A stretch of 20,394 nucleotides of DNA from Sulfurovum sp. (GCA_016744875.1 JADGDL010000038.1:1-20394); one strand, 5' to 3'. Positions 7,181-14,135 are shown, numbered from the stretch's first letter. A program made the numbers and translations. Notes: a model not told the origin generated them from the letters alone.

Positions 7181-7814
7181 TCATTAAATACCATATGAGC
7201 ATGAGTATCGCGGCTATAAAAAAGCCACTCATGATCATATCACTGTACTTAACAAGCACATCTTCAAAATTTTTAATCAAATAGACCCAAATAATAATAG
7301 CAACAAGTGTACTTAAGAGGACAACAAAAAGTGTCATGCGATGGCTTAATCCTATTAAGTATCCGACAAAACTTCCTACGACCGGACCTGTCATAGCAAA
7401 AGGTGTCAATACAAATAAAATAAGTCCAATGATCCCATAGCGTTTGATCAAAGGTTCATATCTACTAGCATTTACTTTGGAGCGTTCCAAAAATTCATTG
7501 AGCGGTTTATAAGAGATCAATTCAAGTTTGTTCCAACTGAGTACAAAAAGAGGATAGAGGATCAGTACCATAATGGACTCTATAAAAAGATTAAAAGCCA
7601 CAAGTAGGGTGATATCCATTTGTGAAGCGATGCCTATGGAAAGTCCTGCCATTCTTCCAAAAATGACATTGGTGGCAGTAATACTGAGAAATGGCCGTGT
7701 CAAGTCTGATGCAAATATAGCTGTCAAAAAAAGAAGTATAAAAAAGAGACTTAAAAGTGCAAGTCCAAAAAGTAAGATCTTTCCTTCATCATGTTGTAAA
7801 AATGAATGCTTCAT
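7164..7814 (-). CDS. Membrane protein of the putative small multidrug export (Sm_multidrug_ex) type
   Basis: This 216-residue inner-membrane protein has hydrophobic segments at about residues 12-35, 68-92, 126-156, 158-180 and 193-211. The central part KRYGIIGLILFVLTPFAMTGPVVGSFVGYLIGL matches the layout of the COG2426/Sm_multidrug_ex family: a basic YG start, then a Pro- and Gly-rich re-entrant segment. The family name is historical, and drug export is not established for most members. It starts at the ATG at 7814 with AAGGAAA about 10 nt upstream. It is divergent from the response regulator and shares a palindromic promoter region with it. The first gene of the inserted module is thus on the strand opposite to the others. 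Confidence 0.7.
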   Translation of the reverse strand: MKHSFLQHDEGKILLFGLALLSLFFILLFLTAIFASDLTRPFLSITATNVIFGRMAGLSIGIASQMDITLLVAFNLFIESIMVLILYPLFVLSWNKLELISYKPLNEFLERSKVNASRYEPLIKRYGIIGLILFVLTPFAMTGPVVGSFVGYLIGLSHRMTLFVVLLSTLVAIIIWVYLIKNFEDVLVKYSDMIMSGFFIAAILMLIWYLMKRHFR

Positions 7815-7854
7815 GCTTATGCGCTTTCCTTGTCTCTATAATATCAGATGGTGA

Positions 7855-7880
7855 ATTATAACATGATATGATGTTATAAT
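7855..7880. promoter_or_regulatory. 10-6-10 palindrome with divergent TATAAT boxes (membrane protein / response regulator)
   Basis: ATTATAACAT (7855-7864) and ATGTTATAAT (7871-7880) are perfect inverted repeats with a 6-nt spacer. Each arm contains a consensus TATAAT reading outward: + at 7875-7880, 27 nt before the response-regulator start, and - at 7855-7860, about 40 nt before the membrane-protein start. No good -35 is visible for either. Arm sequence and spacing match the palindrome at 6355-6380. Confidence 0.6.
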
Positions 7881-7907
7881 GATGAACATAATCAATGGAG
7901 AATAGTC

Positions 7908-8561
7908 TTGGCACGGATACTCATAGTAGAAGATGATAAACTTTTTAATGAAACATTAGAAGACTTTTTGGATGAAGAAGGCTATGATGTACAGTGTGTT
8001 TTAGATCCTTACTCTGCACTTGATCTGAGTTATGAAAATCTTTTTGATCTCTATTTATTTGATGTTAATCTACCTTATGAAAACGGTTTTGAACTTTTAC
8101 AAAAGTTACGGGAAAGCGGAGATGATACCCCCTGTATCTTTATTACATCCAGAGAAGACAAAGCGTCACTTAAAGAGGGATTTGAAAAGGGCGGGGATGA
8201 TTACATTCAAAAGCCTGTGGATCTTGATGAACTTTTATTACGTGTGCAGGCAGTTCTGAGAAGACAGATACGCAAACAGATCATCACGATAGACAGGTAT
8301 GAATTTGACATTTTGACAAAAACGCTTTACGAAGATGATAAAGTACTTGACATAAGCAGCAAAGGAGGTGAACTTCTTTTGGTTCTTTTGGAAGGTAAAG
8401 GTAATATTGTCACTTCAGAACAGATAAAAGAACGTTTGTGGAGTAGTTCTGAAGAAGCAAGTGATGGTGCATTGCGTGTATACATTACCAAGCTTAAGAA
8501 ATATTTTCCTACGCAGATACACAATGTACGAGGTGTAGGATACCAAATGAGTATGAAATGA
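7908..8561 (+). CDS. OmpR/PhoB-type response regulator
   Basis: This 217-residue cytoplasmic transcription factor has a receiver domain at residues 1-115 and a winged-helix DNA-binding domain at about 125-217. The receiver has the acidic pair D9/D10, the phosphoacceptor D52 (LFDVNLP), T80 and K102 (DYIQKPVD). The effector domain shows the usual LLVLLEGKGNIVTSEQIKERLW, the recognition-helix region SDGALRVYITKLKKYF and the wing NVRGVGYQM. Translation starts at a TTG at 7908, supported by GGAG 8 nt upstream and the immediate start of the receiver fold. The stop overlaps the kinase start as ATGA, so the pair is translationally coupled. The repeats upstream of tonB and the receptor gene are its probable targets (inference). 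Confidence 0.95.
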   Translation: MARILIVEDDKLFNETLEDFLDEEGYDVQCVLDPYSALDLSYENLFDLYLFDVNLPYENGFELLQKLRESGDDTPCIFITSREDKASLKEGFEKGGDDYIQKPVDLDELLLRVQAVLRRQIRKQIITIDRYEFDILTKTLYEDDKVLDISSKGGELLLVLLEGKGNIVTSEQIKERLWSSSEEASDGALRVYITKLKKYFPTQIHNVRGVGYQMSMK

Positions 8562-9394
8562 GAAAAGAGTTACTTTTTGCAACAGCCATTTTCCTAGTGA
8601 CTATTCTGACTCTCCTTGCTGCGACGCATCGCTTCTTAGAGTCTTGGGAGTTGAATGAATTTACATTTTTTATTGCAGGGGCTTTGGTCTTGTTGGCCAT
8701 CCTAGGCTGGGGGTATGTGCTTTTTACCCTTATCTTTGCACCTAAAAAGCAGATGGAAGATACACTTACTACTTTAACCAATGATATCATTCATGAACTC
8801 AATATACCGTTGGCTACGATAAAAGCCAACAGTGCCATGTTAAAAAAGAATATGGAAGATGAAAAGTCATTAAAACGTATACAGCGTATAGAGGATGCAG
8901 GCGAAAGGCTTAAAAAGCTTTATGATGAATTGGTCTACAGTATACATAAAGAGATGCATACGATTGAAAAAGAAAAATTTGATCTGGCTCGGTTGGTTGA
9001 AGAGCGTGTTTCTGTCTTCCAAGAGCAAAAACGTAATACCTTTCATTTGACACTTGAGCCTTATGAGATAGAAGCAGACAAGATCGGCTTTGAACAGATG
9101 TTTGACAACATACTCTCCAATGCAATGAAATACTCTGCAAAAGAGAAACCTGTGACTGTGACTTTGGGTCAGCATAGCCTGAGTGTAAAAGATGAAGGTG
9201 TAGGTATGAGCCCGACAGCGCTTTTGCGTGTACATGAACGGTATTATCAGGCAGATGAGAAAAAGGATGGAGAAGGTATAGGCCTTGCACTGGTCAAAAC
9301 GTATTGTGATGAAGAAGGGATCGATATCCATATCAAATCAGCAAAGGGTGAAGGTACATGTGTTAGTTTAAATGTATCTAAAATTCATGTTTAA
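8558..9394 (+). CDS. Sensor histidine kinase with minimal periplasmic region
   Basis: This 278-residue inner-membrane kinase is the partner of the response regulator directly upstream. Two hydrophobic helices (about residues 5-22 and 37-60) flank a periplasmic loop of only about 14 residues (THRFLESWELNEF). There is no PAS or HAMP domain of normal size between the second helix and the dimerisation domain. The H box is NDIIHELNIPLATIKA with phosphoacceptor H79. The ATP-binding domain has the N box FDNILSNAMKY, G1 KDEGVGMS and G2 GEGIGLALVK. At 278 residues it is short for the family. The signal must be read in the membrane, in the tiny loop or through a partner protein. The gene's stop codon lies inside the first TTAACAC repeat. 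Confidence 0.93.
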   Translation: MRKELLFATAIFLVTILTLLAATHRFLESWELNEFTFFIAGALVLLAILGWGYVLFTLIFAPKKQMEDTLTTLTNDIIHELNIPLATIKANSAMLKKNMEDEKSLKRIQRIEDAGERLKKLYDELVYSIHKEMHTIEKEKFDLARLVEERVSVFQEQKRNTFHLTLEPYEIEADKIGFEQMFDNILSNAMKYSAKEKPVTVTLGQHSLSVKDEGVGMSPTALLRVHERYYQADEKKDGEGIGLALVKTYCDEEGIDIHIKSAKGEGTCVSLNVSKIHV

Positions 9395-9408
9395 CACTAA
9401 GTTAACAC
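9391..9408 (+). promoter_or_regulatory. Tandem TTAACAC operator upstream of tonB
   Basis: TTAACAC occurs at 9391-9397 and again at 9402-9408 with the 4-nt spacer TAAG, giving an 11-bp period. It overlaps the histidine-kinase stop codon. Eight nt further on is CATACT (9417-9422), a plausible -10. The same repeat, period and distance to a -10-like hexamer occur before the receptor gene at 10329. Tandem half-sites one helical turn apart that replace the -35 are typical of OmpR-family activators. Confidence 0.65.
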
Positions 9409-9437
9409 TTCTTTGTCATACTTACAGAGTCGAAATA

Positions 9438-9509
9438 AGTTAGGGCATCTTTTTAAAGTTTAACTATCTTAGGTGGTGACTAAATAGTTTTCTCCTGCCC
9501 TTTAACTAT
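9438..9509 (+). ncRNA. Structured tonB 5' leader, candidate riboregulator
   Basis: The 161-nt gap before tonB contains a nested fold. An outer stem AGTTAGGGCA (9438-9447) pairs with TGCCCT-TT-AACT (9496-9507, two-base bulge). It encloses a hairpin AACTAT-C-TTAG (9462-9472) / CTAAATAGTT (9480-9489) with the loop GTGGTGA. The word TTTAACTATC is present twice (9459-9468 and 9501-9510), so ATAGTT at 9484-9489 can instead pair with 9504-9509, which would break the outer stem. I do not recognise it as a known riboswitch class; cobalamin, FMN and thiamine signature motifs are absent. That it is functional is an inference. Confidence 0.4.
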
Positions 9510-9555
9510 CCCCTTAATATTTTTCCGTCATAATTCGAATTAAAAAAAGAGTCCT

Positions 9556-10311
9556 ATGCTAAAAAATCGTCATTTTATCTCCTATTTTAGCACCACACTC
9601 CTTTATATGGCGGGAATAGGACTGTTTTTTTATATACAGCAACAGACAAAAATTTCTACAGAAAGATCAGAAGAAAAAGTAATGCAGGTCTTGCTCAGTA
9701 ATTTTGCACCTGAAGTATTTCCTGTTGAAGAAACCCCTGTTGTAAAGGAACTAGAAGAGGTTGAAGAAAAAGAAGAAGAGGTTGTGGAACCTGAAGTGAT
9801 AAAGGAACCTCTTCCGGAAGAAAAAATAGTGGAAGAAAAGCTTCCTGAACCTATCGTAAAACCGTTACTTCCTTTGCCTGAACCTGTTATTGAAAAACCA
9901 AAAATAGAAAAACCAAAAAAGAAACCAGAAGTAAAAAAAATAATAAAAAAGAAACCAAAAAAAACAGTTAAAAAGAAAAAACCTGTAAAAAAACCAAGCA
10001 GAGCATCTTCACAAAAGAGTCAGGCAAACCCAGACAAAGTAAATAAATTCTATAAAAAGATAAGGGTGAAAATAAATCAAAATAAATCTTACCCAAAGAT
10101 AGCAAAACGAAGAAGAATGCAGGGGTCCGTCATAGTGACGTTTACTGTTTTAGGTAGTGGAAATGTAAGTAATATTCGTATAAATGGACCCAAAGTCTTC
10201 CATAGTTCAGCACGTTATGCTGTGAAAAGTGCTTTTCCGATATCGGTAAAGAATATACCAGTTTCCCTACCTGCGACTGTGAATGTTAAACTTCAATATC
10301 AAATAAGATAG
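9556..10311 (+). CDS. TonB-family energy-transducing protein
   Basis: TonB links proton-motive force from ExbB-ExbD to outer-membrane receptors across the periplasm. The 251-residue protein has one N-terminal membrane anchor (about residues 8-27). A Glu/Pro-rich stretch (about 54-110) is followed by a very basic Lys/Pro stretch (about 112-148), which together span the periplasm. The C-terminal TonB domain (about 165-251) has the motif YPKIAKRRRMQGSVIVTFTV followed by ...GNVSNIRINGP and a short final strand. No exbB or exbD lies in the window, so they must be supplied elsewhere. The start ATG has only a weak ribosome-binding site (AAAGAG). The basic stretch is encoded by several A7-A8 runs. 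The adjacent receptor is its probable dedicated client. Confidence 0.9.
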   Translation: MLKNRHFISYFSTTLLYMAGIGLFFYIQQQTKISTERSEEKVMQVLLSNFAPEVFPVEETPVVKELEEVEEKEEEVVEPEVIKEPLPEEKIVEEKLPEPIVKPLLPLPEPVIEKPKIEKPKKKPEVKKIIKKKPKKTVKKKKPVKKPSRASSQKSQANPDKVNKFYKKIRVKINQNKSYPKIAKRRRMQGSVIVTFTVLGSGNVSNIRINGPKVFHSSARYAVKSAFPISVKNIPVSLPATVNVKLQYQIR

Positions 10312-10328
10312 GTTTCTTTTATCTTTAT

Positions 10329-10346
10329 TTAACACAAAATTAACAC
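10329..10346 (+). promoter_or_regulatory. Tandem TTAACAC operator upstream of the copper receptor gene
   Basis: TTAACAC occurs at 10329-10335 and 10340-10346 with the 4-nt spacer AAAA (11-bp period). Eight nt downstream is AATAAT (10355-10360), a -10-like hexamer. The receptor ATG follows 26 nt later, with AGGGG as the ribosome-binding site. It matches the tonB-upstream site exactly in both half-sites, period and -10 distance. Confidence 0.65.
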
Positions 10347-10386
10347 TACTATGAAATAATCGCGAAAAATATTTTAGGGGTGGGTT

Positions 10387-12408
10387 ATGAACAAGATTAT
10401 AGTACTCTCTTTTGCAAGCGTGTTATGCTTGAATGCAGAACAGGTAGCATTAGAAACAATTAATGTGGAGACCAGTGGAACAACACAGATCATTAAAGAT
10501 GTAAGTGGTGAAGATATAAAGTCTGCTGACTTGGGAGAAGCACTTTTTAAACAATCAGCATCTGTGTCATTGATTAGAAGATCAGGTATTGCAAATGATA
10601 TCCGTGTCAGAGGACAGAAAAAAGATAATATTTCTGTAACAATTGATGGTGCCAAAGTGCATGGTGCCTGTCCTAACAGAATGGATCCTCCTATCTCTCA
10701 TGTACTGACAAACAATGTAGATTATATCGAGATCAATGAAGGTCCGTTTAATGTAGAAGATTTCGGTGTACTCTCAGCTGACATTAAAGTACATACAATT
10801 AAACCACAAGAAGAGTTTAGCGGATCGGTTGATCTGGGACTAGGGAGCTTTGGTTACCAAAAGGGTGCATTCTCACTAAGTGGCGGGACAGATACGCTAC
10901 GTTTTTTACTTTCAGGTTCAAAAGAAAAAGGTGAACAGTATGAAGATGGAAACGGTGATGATTTCGTAGGACAGATAGCTAAAAATATCGCAGAAGGTAA
11001 TGTCCCTGCAGGTGCACAGTACCAGGATAGATACAAAAACATGGATGCTTTTGAAAAAGAGACGCTTATGGCAAAAATGTTTTGGGATATTACGGATACG
11101 CAAGAGTTAAGACTTAGCTATACAGCCAACAGAAGTGATAACATCTTATACCCTTCCTCAAAAATGGATGCTATCTATGATGATTCTGATATTTATAATA
11201 TCGAGTATATTTCTAAGGATCTGGGTAAATATTCAAAAGAACTTTATCTTCAGGTATACCAATCAGAAGTTGAACACCCTATGTCAACAAAATATCGTAA
11301 AATGGGTGCAGTGAACTATATGACACATGCCCTTACCACTGAGACCAAGGGTGGAAAGATCAAAAATAGTTTTGATATGGATAATCATACGATTACAGCA
11401 GGTATTGACTACAGTGTAAGAAACTGGGATGGTGGATATTACAAAAATGAAATAGCACTGCCTGCTGCAAAGTTTCACAGTATATGGGATGTTGATACGA
11501 CAAATACAGCATTATTTTTAGAAGATAAGATCAAAATGGATAAGCTCATTGTTGAACTTGGGCTTAGATATGACGATACAGAGGTTAAATCTGCCAATCC
11601 TGCGCAGCAATCAAATGATTATAATGAACTCAATGGATATGTATTGGGAACATACCATGCTGATGCAAGAACATCATATTTTGCCGGATTTGGTAAATCA
11701 TCAAGAGTACCTGATGCAAAAGAACTTTACTGGAAAAGTGCCATGGGTAACACTGTTGGAACACCTGATCTAGATAATACAGTGAATTATGAGCTTGATA
11801 TGGGTGTGGAAAAACAGTATGAAAATGCAAGTATCAAAGCAAAAATATTTTACTCTCAACTGGATGATTATATCGCCTATAATGCATCGAATGTAAATAT
11901 GATGGGTGGAGCAGTAAATGCTTATGAAAATGTGGATGCTAGCGTATATGGGTTTGATCTAAGTGGTACTTATATTGCAACGGATTCTCTTTATTTTGAT
12001 TACGGTATGGCATACCAAAGAGGTGAAAAAGATGATCCTCTAACAGGGCAGGTTGGTACAGATATGGCAGATATCCCTCCATTTAAGTTAAATGCCGCTG
12101 TAAACTATGATTATGATTCAGAGTTAAATCTAAGAGCTGAAGTAATTGCTGCAAATGATTGGGATGACATAGACTATGAAAATGGTGAACAAGAGTTAGA
12201 TTCTTATGCTGTACTTAATCTAAAAGCAAGTAAAAAATTTGGTAAAAGCTTTGAGTTGACACTGGGTGTAGACAATGTATTTGATGAAACATATGCTGTT
12301 TCAAATACCTATAAAGACTTAGTGCTACTTGCAACACCGGGTAATGAAGTGATGCTTATGAATGAACCAGGACGTTATTTTTATACAAACTTAAGATATA
12401 CATTCTAA
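10387..12408 (+). CDS. TonB-dependent outer-membrane copper receptor (OprC/NosA type)
   Basis: This 673-residue outer-membrane receptor has a short signal peptide (MNKIIVLSFASVLCLNA), a TonB box near LETINVE (22-28), a plug domain to about residue 140, and a beta-barrel ending in YFYTNLRYTF. In the plug, KVHGACPNRMDPPISHV carries a CxxxM motif (C95, M99). In the barrel, EVEHPMS carries HxM (H297, M299). In the OprC family the copper ion is held by just such a CxxxM plus HxM pair, about 180 residues apart in Pseudomonas OprC and about 200 here. Other family-like parts are NRSDNILYPSSKMD and IEINEGPFNVEDFG. NosA/OprC proteins bring copper across the outer membrane, for example for nitrous oxide reductase. 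The gene follows tonB and is probably driven by its own regulated promoter. Confidence 0.92.
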   Translation: MNKIIVLSFASVLCLNAEQVALETINVETSGTTQIIKDVSGEDIKSADLGEALFKQSASVSLIRRSGIANDIRVRGQKKDNISVTIDGAKVHGACPNRMDPPISHVLTNNVDYIEINEGPFNVEDFGVLSADIKVHTIKPQEEFSGSVDLGLGSFGYQKGAFSLSGGTDTLRFLLSGSKEKGEQYEDGNGDDFVGQIAKNIAEGNVPAGAQYQDRYKNMDAFEKETLMAKMFWDITDTQELRLSYTANRSDNILYPSSKMDAIYDDSDIYNIEYISKDLGKYSKELYLQVYQSEVEHPMSTKYRKMGAVNYMTHALTTETKGGKIKNSFDMDNHTITAGIDYSVRNWDGGYYKNEIALPAAKFHSIWDVDTTNTALFLEDKIKMDKLIVELGLRYDDTEVKSANPAQQSNDYNELNGYVLGTYHADARTSYFAGFGKSSRVPDAKELYWKSAMGNTVGTPDLDNTVNYELDMGVEKQYENASIKAKIFYSQLDDYIAYNASNVNMMGGAVNAYENVDASVYGFDLSGTYIATDSLYFDYGMAYQRGEKDDPLTGQVGTDMADIPPFKLNAAVNYDYDSELNLRAEVIAANDWDDIDYENGEQELDSYAVLNLKASKKFGKSFELTLGVDNVFDETYAVSNTYKDLVLLATPGNEVMLMNEPGRYFYTNLRYTF

Positions 12409-12413
12409 AAGAC

Positions 12414-12457
12414 AAGTATCTCTACTTGGCGGTAGAGATACTTACCTAACCTTTTTT
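12414..12457 (+). terminator. Strong terminator after the copper receptor gene
   Basis: AAGTATCTCTAC (12414-12425) and GTAGAGATACTT (12432-12443) form a perfect 12-bp stem with the loop TTGGCG. A run of six T (12452-12457) follows after 8 nt. It closes the inserted module and insulates acpP. Confidence 0.8.
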
Positions 12458-12545
12458 ATCTCTCTTTTTCTACACAATATATTCATTTCATACAACACAA
12501 GTATCGATTTTATTGGACTCTATAAGCTTTTTATGCTTTTTTAGT

Positions 12546-12579
12546 TATAATTTGATGTATTTATTATAAATTTAAGGAG
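12546..12579 (+). promoter_or_regulatory. acpP promoter -10 and ribosome-binding site
   Basis: A perfect TATAAT (12546-12551) preceded by T-rich DNA, without an obvious -35, fits Campylobacterota housekeeping promoters. AAGGAG (12574-12579) lies 6 nt before the acpP ATG. The stretch 12458-12545 between the terminator and this promoter is AT-rich with no other signal. Confidence 0.65.
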
Positions 12580-12585
12580 TAGTCA

Positions 12586-12813
12586 ATGGCATTATTTGAT
12601 GATGTAAAAGAAGTAGTTGTTGAGCAACTAAATGTGAGCCCAGATGAGGTTAAAGAAGAGTCTAAATTCGTAGAGGATCTTGGCGCTGACAGTCTTGATG
12701 TTGTTGAGCTAGTTATGGCACTTGAAGAAAAATTCGATATCGAAATTCCTGATGATCAAGCAGAAGCAATTGCAACTGTATCTGATGCAATCAAGTTTAT
12801 CGAAAACGTATAA
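12586..12813 (+). CDS. acpP: Acyl carrier protein
   Basis: AcpP is the small acidic carrier of growing fatty-acyl chains. The 75-residue protein has the conserved 4'-phosphopantetheine site GADSLDVVELVMALEE, with the modified serine at S36. The second helix and IPDDQAEAIATVSDAI follow the standard sequence closely. It heads the acpP-fabF-accA run, with its own -10 and a strong AAGGAG. Two hairpins lie between it and fabF, which may keep acpP mRNA in excess over the downstream genes. Confidence 0.98.
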   Translation: MALFDDVKEVVVEQLNVSPDEVKEESKFVEDLGADSLDVVELVMALEEKFDIEIPDDQAEAIATVSDAIKFIENV

Positions 12814-12823
12814 TTTTCAATAT

Positions 12824-12843
12824 AGATCCCTTTGAAGGGATCT
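12824..12843 (+). terminator. First hairpin of the acpP-fabF gap
   Basis: AGATCCCT (12824-12831) and AGGGATCT (12836-12843) pair perfectly around the tetraloop TTGA. Three further pairs, one of them U-G, extend the stem outwards. No T run follows, so it looks like a processing or stabilising hairpin at the end of acpP rather than a full terminator. Confidence 0.5.
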
Positions 12844-12847
12844 GTAA

Positions 12848-12890
12848 AATATATATTAGTCTTTTTGGAAGATTAATATATATTTTATAT
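12848..12890 (+). terminator. Second, 16-bp hairpin of the acpP-fabF gap (attenuator candidate)
   Basis: Positions 12848-12863 pair with 12869-12884 over 16 bp, with one G-U pair and the 5-nt loop TTTGG. The lower part is all A/T, and TTTT (12883-12886) begins at the 3' foot. It starts only 4 nt after the first hairpin and ends about 10 nt before the AGGAG of fabF. Partial termination between acpP and fabF is the likely role (inference). Confidence 0.5.
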
Positions 12891-12907
12891 AACGGATAGG
12901 AGAGCCA

Positions 12908-14125
12908 GTGAAAAGAGTAGTAGTTACAGGTCTTGGAATGATCAATGCATTAGGGTTAGATAAAGAGAGCGCTTTTTCTGCGATTGTAGATGGCAAATGC
13001 GGTATTACAAACATTGAATCATTTGATACAGAAAAACATGCTGTAAATATAGCTGGTGAGATCAAAAATTTTGATCCTTCTAGTGTTTTGGATGCAAAAG
13101 AGGCTAAAAAAGCAGATAGATTCATACAGCTTGGACTAAAAGCTGCTGCAGAAGCGATGGAAGATGCAAAGATAGGTGACGATGTAGATATGGAAACATT
13201 TGGTGTTGCATCGGCTTCAGGTATAGGTGGACTGCCAAATATACAAAAGAACTCTATCGTATGTGAAAATAGAGGACCAAGAAGAATTTCTCCATTCTTT
13301 ATTCCGTCTTCATTGGTTAACATGCTTGGTGGTTTTATCTCTATCTATCAAGGGCTTAAAGGTCCTAACCTTTCTTCTGTAACTGCTTGTGCTGCAGGTA
13401 CACATGCCATAGGTGAAGCGGCAAAAAGTATTATAGTCGGTACTGCTGACAAGATGTTGGTCGTAGGTGCAGAGTCTGCTATCTGTGCTTCAGGTATAGG
13501 TGGGTTTGCTGCGATGAAAGCACTTTCTACACGTAATGATGATCCTCAAACAGCTTCAAGACCGTTTGATGCAGGCCGTGATGGTTTTGTGATGGGAGAA
13601 GGTGCAGCAGCACTTGTTTTGGAAAGTTATGACGATGCTGTAGCACGTGGGGCTACGATCTATGCAGAACTGGTTGGTTTTGGTGAGAGTGGCGATGCAA
13701 ATCACATTACAACACCTACAATGGATGGACCATTAAGAGCTATGAAAATGGCATACAATATGGCCGGAAAACCAAGTGTTGACTATGTCAATGCACACGG
13801 TACATCAACTCCTGTTAATGATAAAAATGAAACAGCAGCACTTAAAGAGTTGTTTGGAGGAAAAGAAAACTGTCCTCCTGTATCTTCTATCAAAGGTCAA
13901 GTGGGTCACTGTCTTGGTGCCGCAGGTGCCATAGAAGCAGTTGTTTCTATCATGGCAATGAGAGACGGTGTACTTCCTCCAACGATCAACAACACAACAC
14001 CAGACGAAAATTGTGATCTAGACTACATTACCACTGGCGCAAGAAAAGCAGAGATCAATACGGTAATGAGTAACTCTTTTGGTTTTGGTGGAACAAACGG
14101 CGTAGTTATCTTTAAGAAAATATAA
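12908..14125 (+). CDS. fabF: 3-oxoacyl-ACP synthase II FabF
   Basis: FabF condenses malonyl-ACP with an acyl-ACP, elongating the chain by two carbons and releasing CO2. The 405-residue protein has the thiolase-fold catalytic triad: C161 in VTACAAGTHA, H296 in NAHGTSTPVND and H333 in GHCLGAAGAIEA. The GFGGTNG loop is close to the end. Translation begins at a GTG at 12908 with AGGAG 7 nt upstream; the MKRVVVTGLGMI start is standard. It lies between acpP and accA, 10 nt from the latter, so fabF and accA are almost certainly cotranscribed. Confidence 0.98.
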   Translation: MKRVVVTGLGMINALGLDKESAFSAIVDGKCGITNIESFDTEKHAVNIAGEIKNFDPSSVLDAKEAKKADRFIQLGLKAAAEAMEDAKIGDDVDMETFGVASASGIGGLPNIQKNSIVCENRGPRRISPFFIPSSLVNMLGGFISIYQGLKGPNLSSVTACAAGTHAIGEAAKSIIVGTADKMLVVGAESAICASGIGGFAAMKALSTRNDDPQTASRPFDAGRDGFVMGEGAAALVLESYDDAVARGATIYAELVGFGESGDANHITTPTMDGPLRAMKMAYNMAGKPSVDYVNAHGTSTPVNDKNETAALKELFGGKENCPPVSSIKGQVGHCLGAAGAIEAVVSIMAMRDGVLPPTINNTTPDENCDLDYITTGARKAEINTVMSNSFGFGGTNGVVIFKKI

Positions 14126-14135
14126 GGAGCAATGC

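Noticed and set aside
8870..9331. Long minus-strand frames opposite the histidine kinase
   Set aside because: They lie wholly inside a clearly conserved kinase gene, have no family motifs, and are rich in residues typical of reverse-complement reading.
9395..9555. Cobalamin, FMN or thiamine riboswitch in front of tonB
   Set aside because: None of the core signature sequences of these classes is present; only a candidate of unknown type is kept.
10387..12408. Siderophore or cobalamin receptor identity
   Set aside because: The CxxxM motif in the plug and HxM in the barrel, with the surrounding ACPNRMDPP context, fit the OprC/NosA copper family better; no siderophore or cobalamin genes are nearby.
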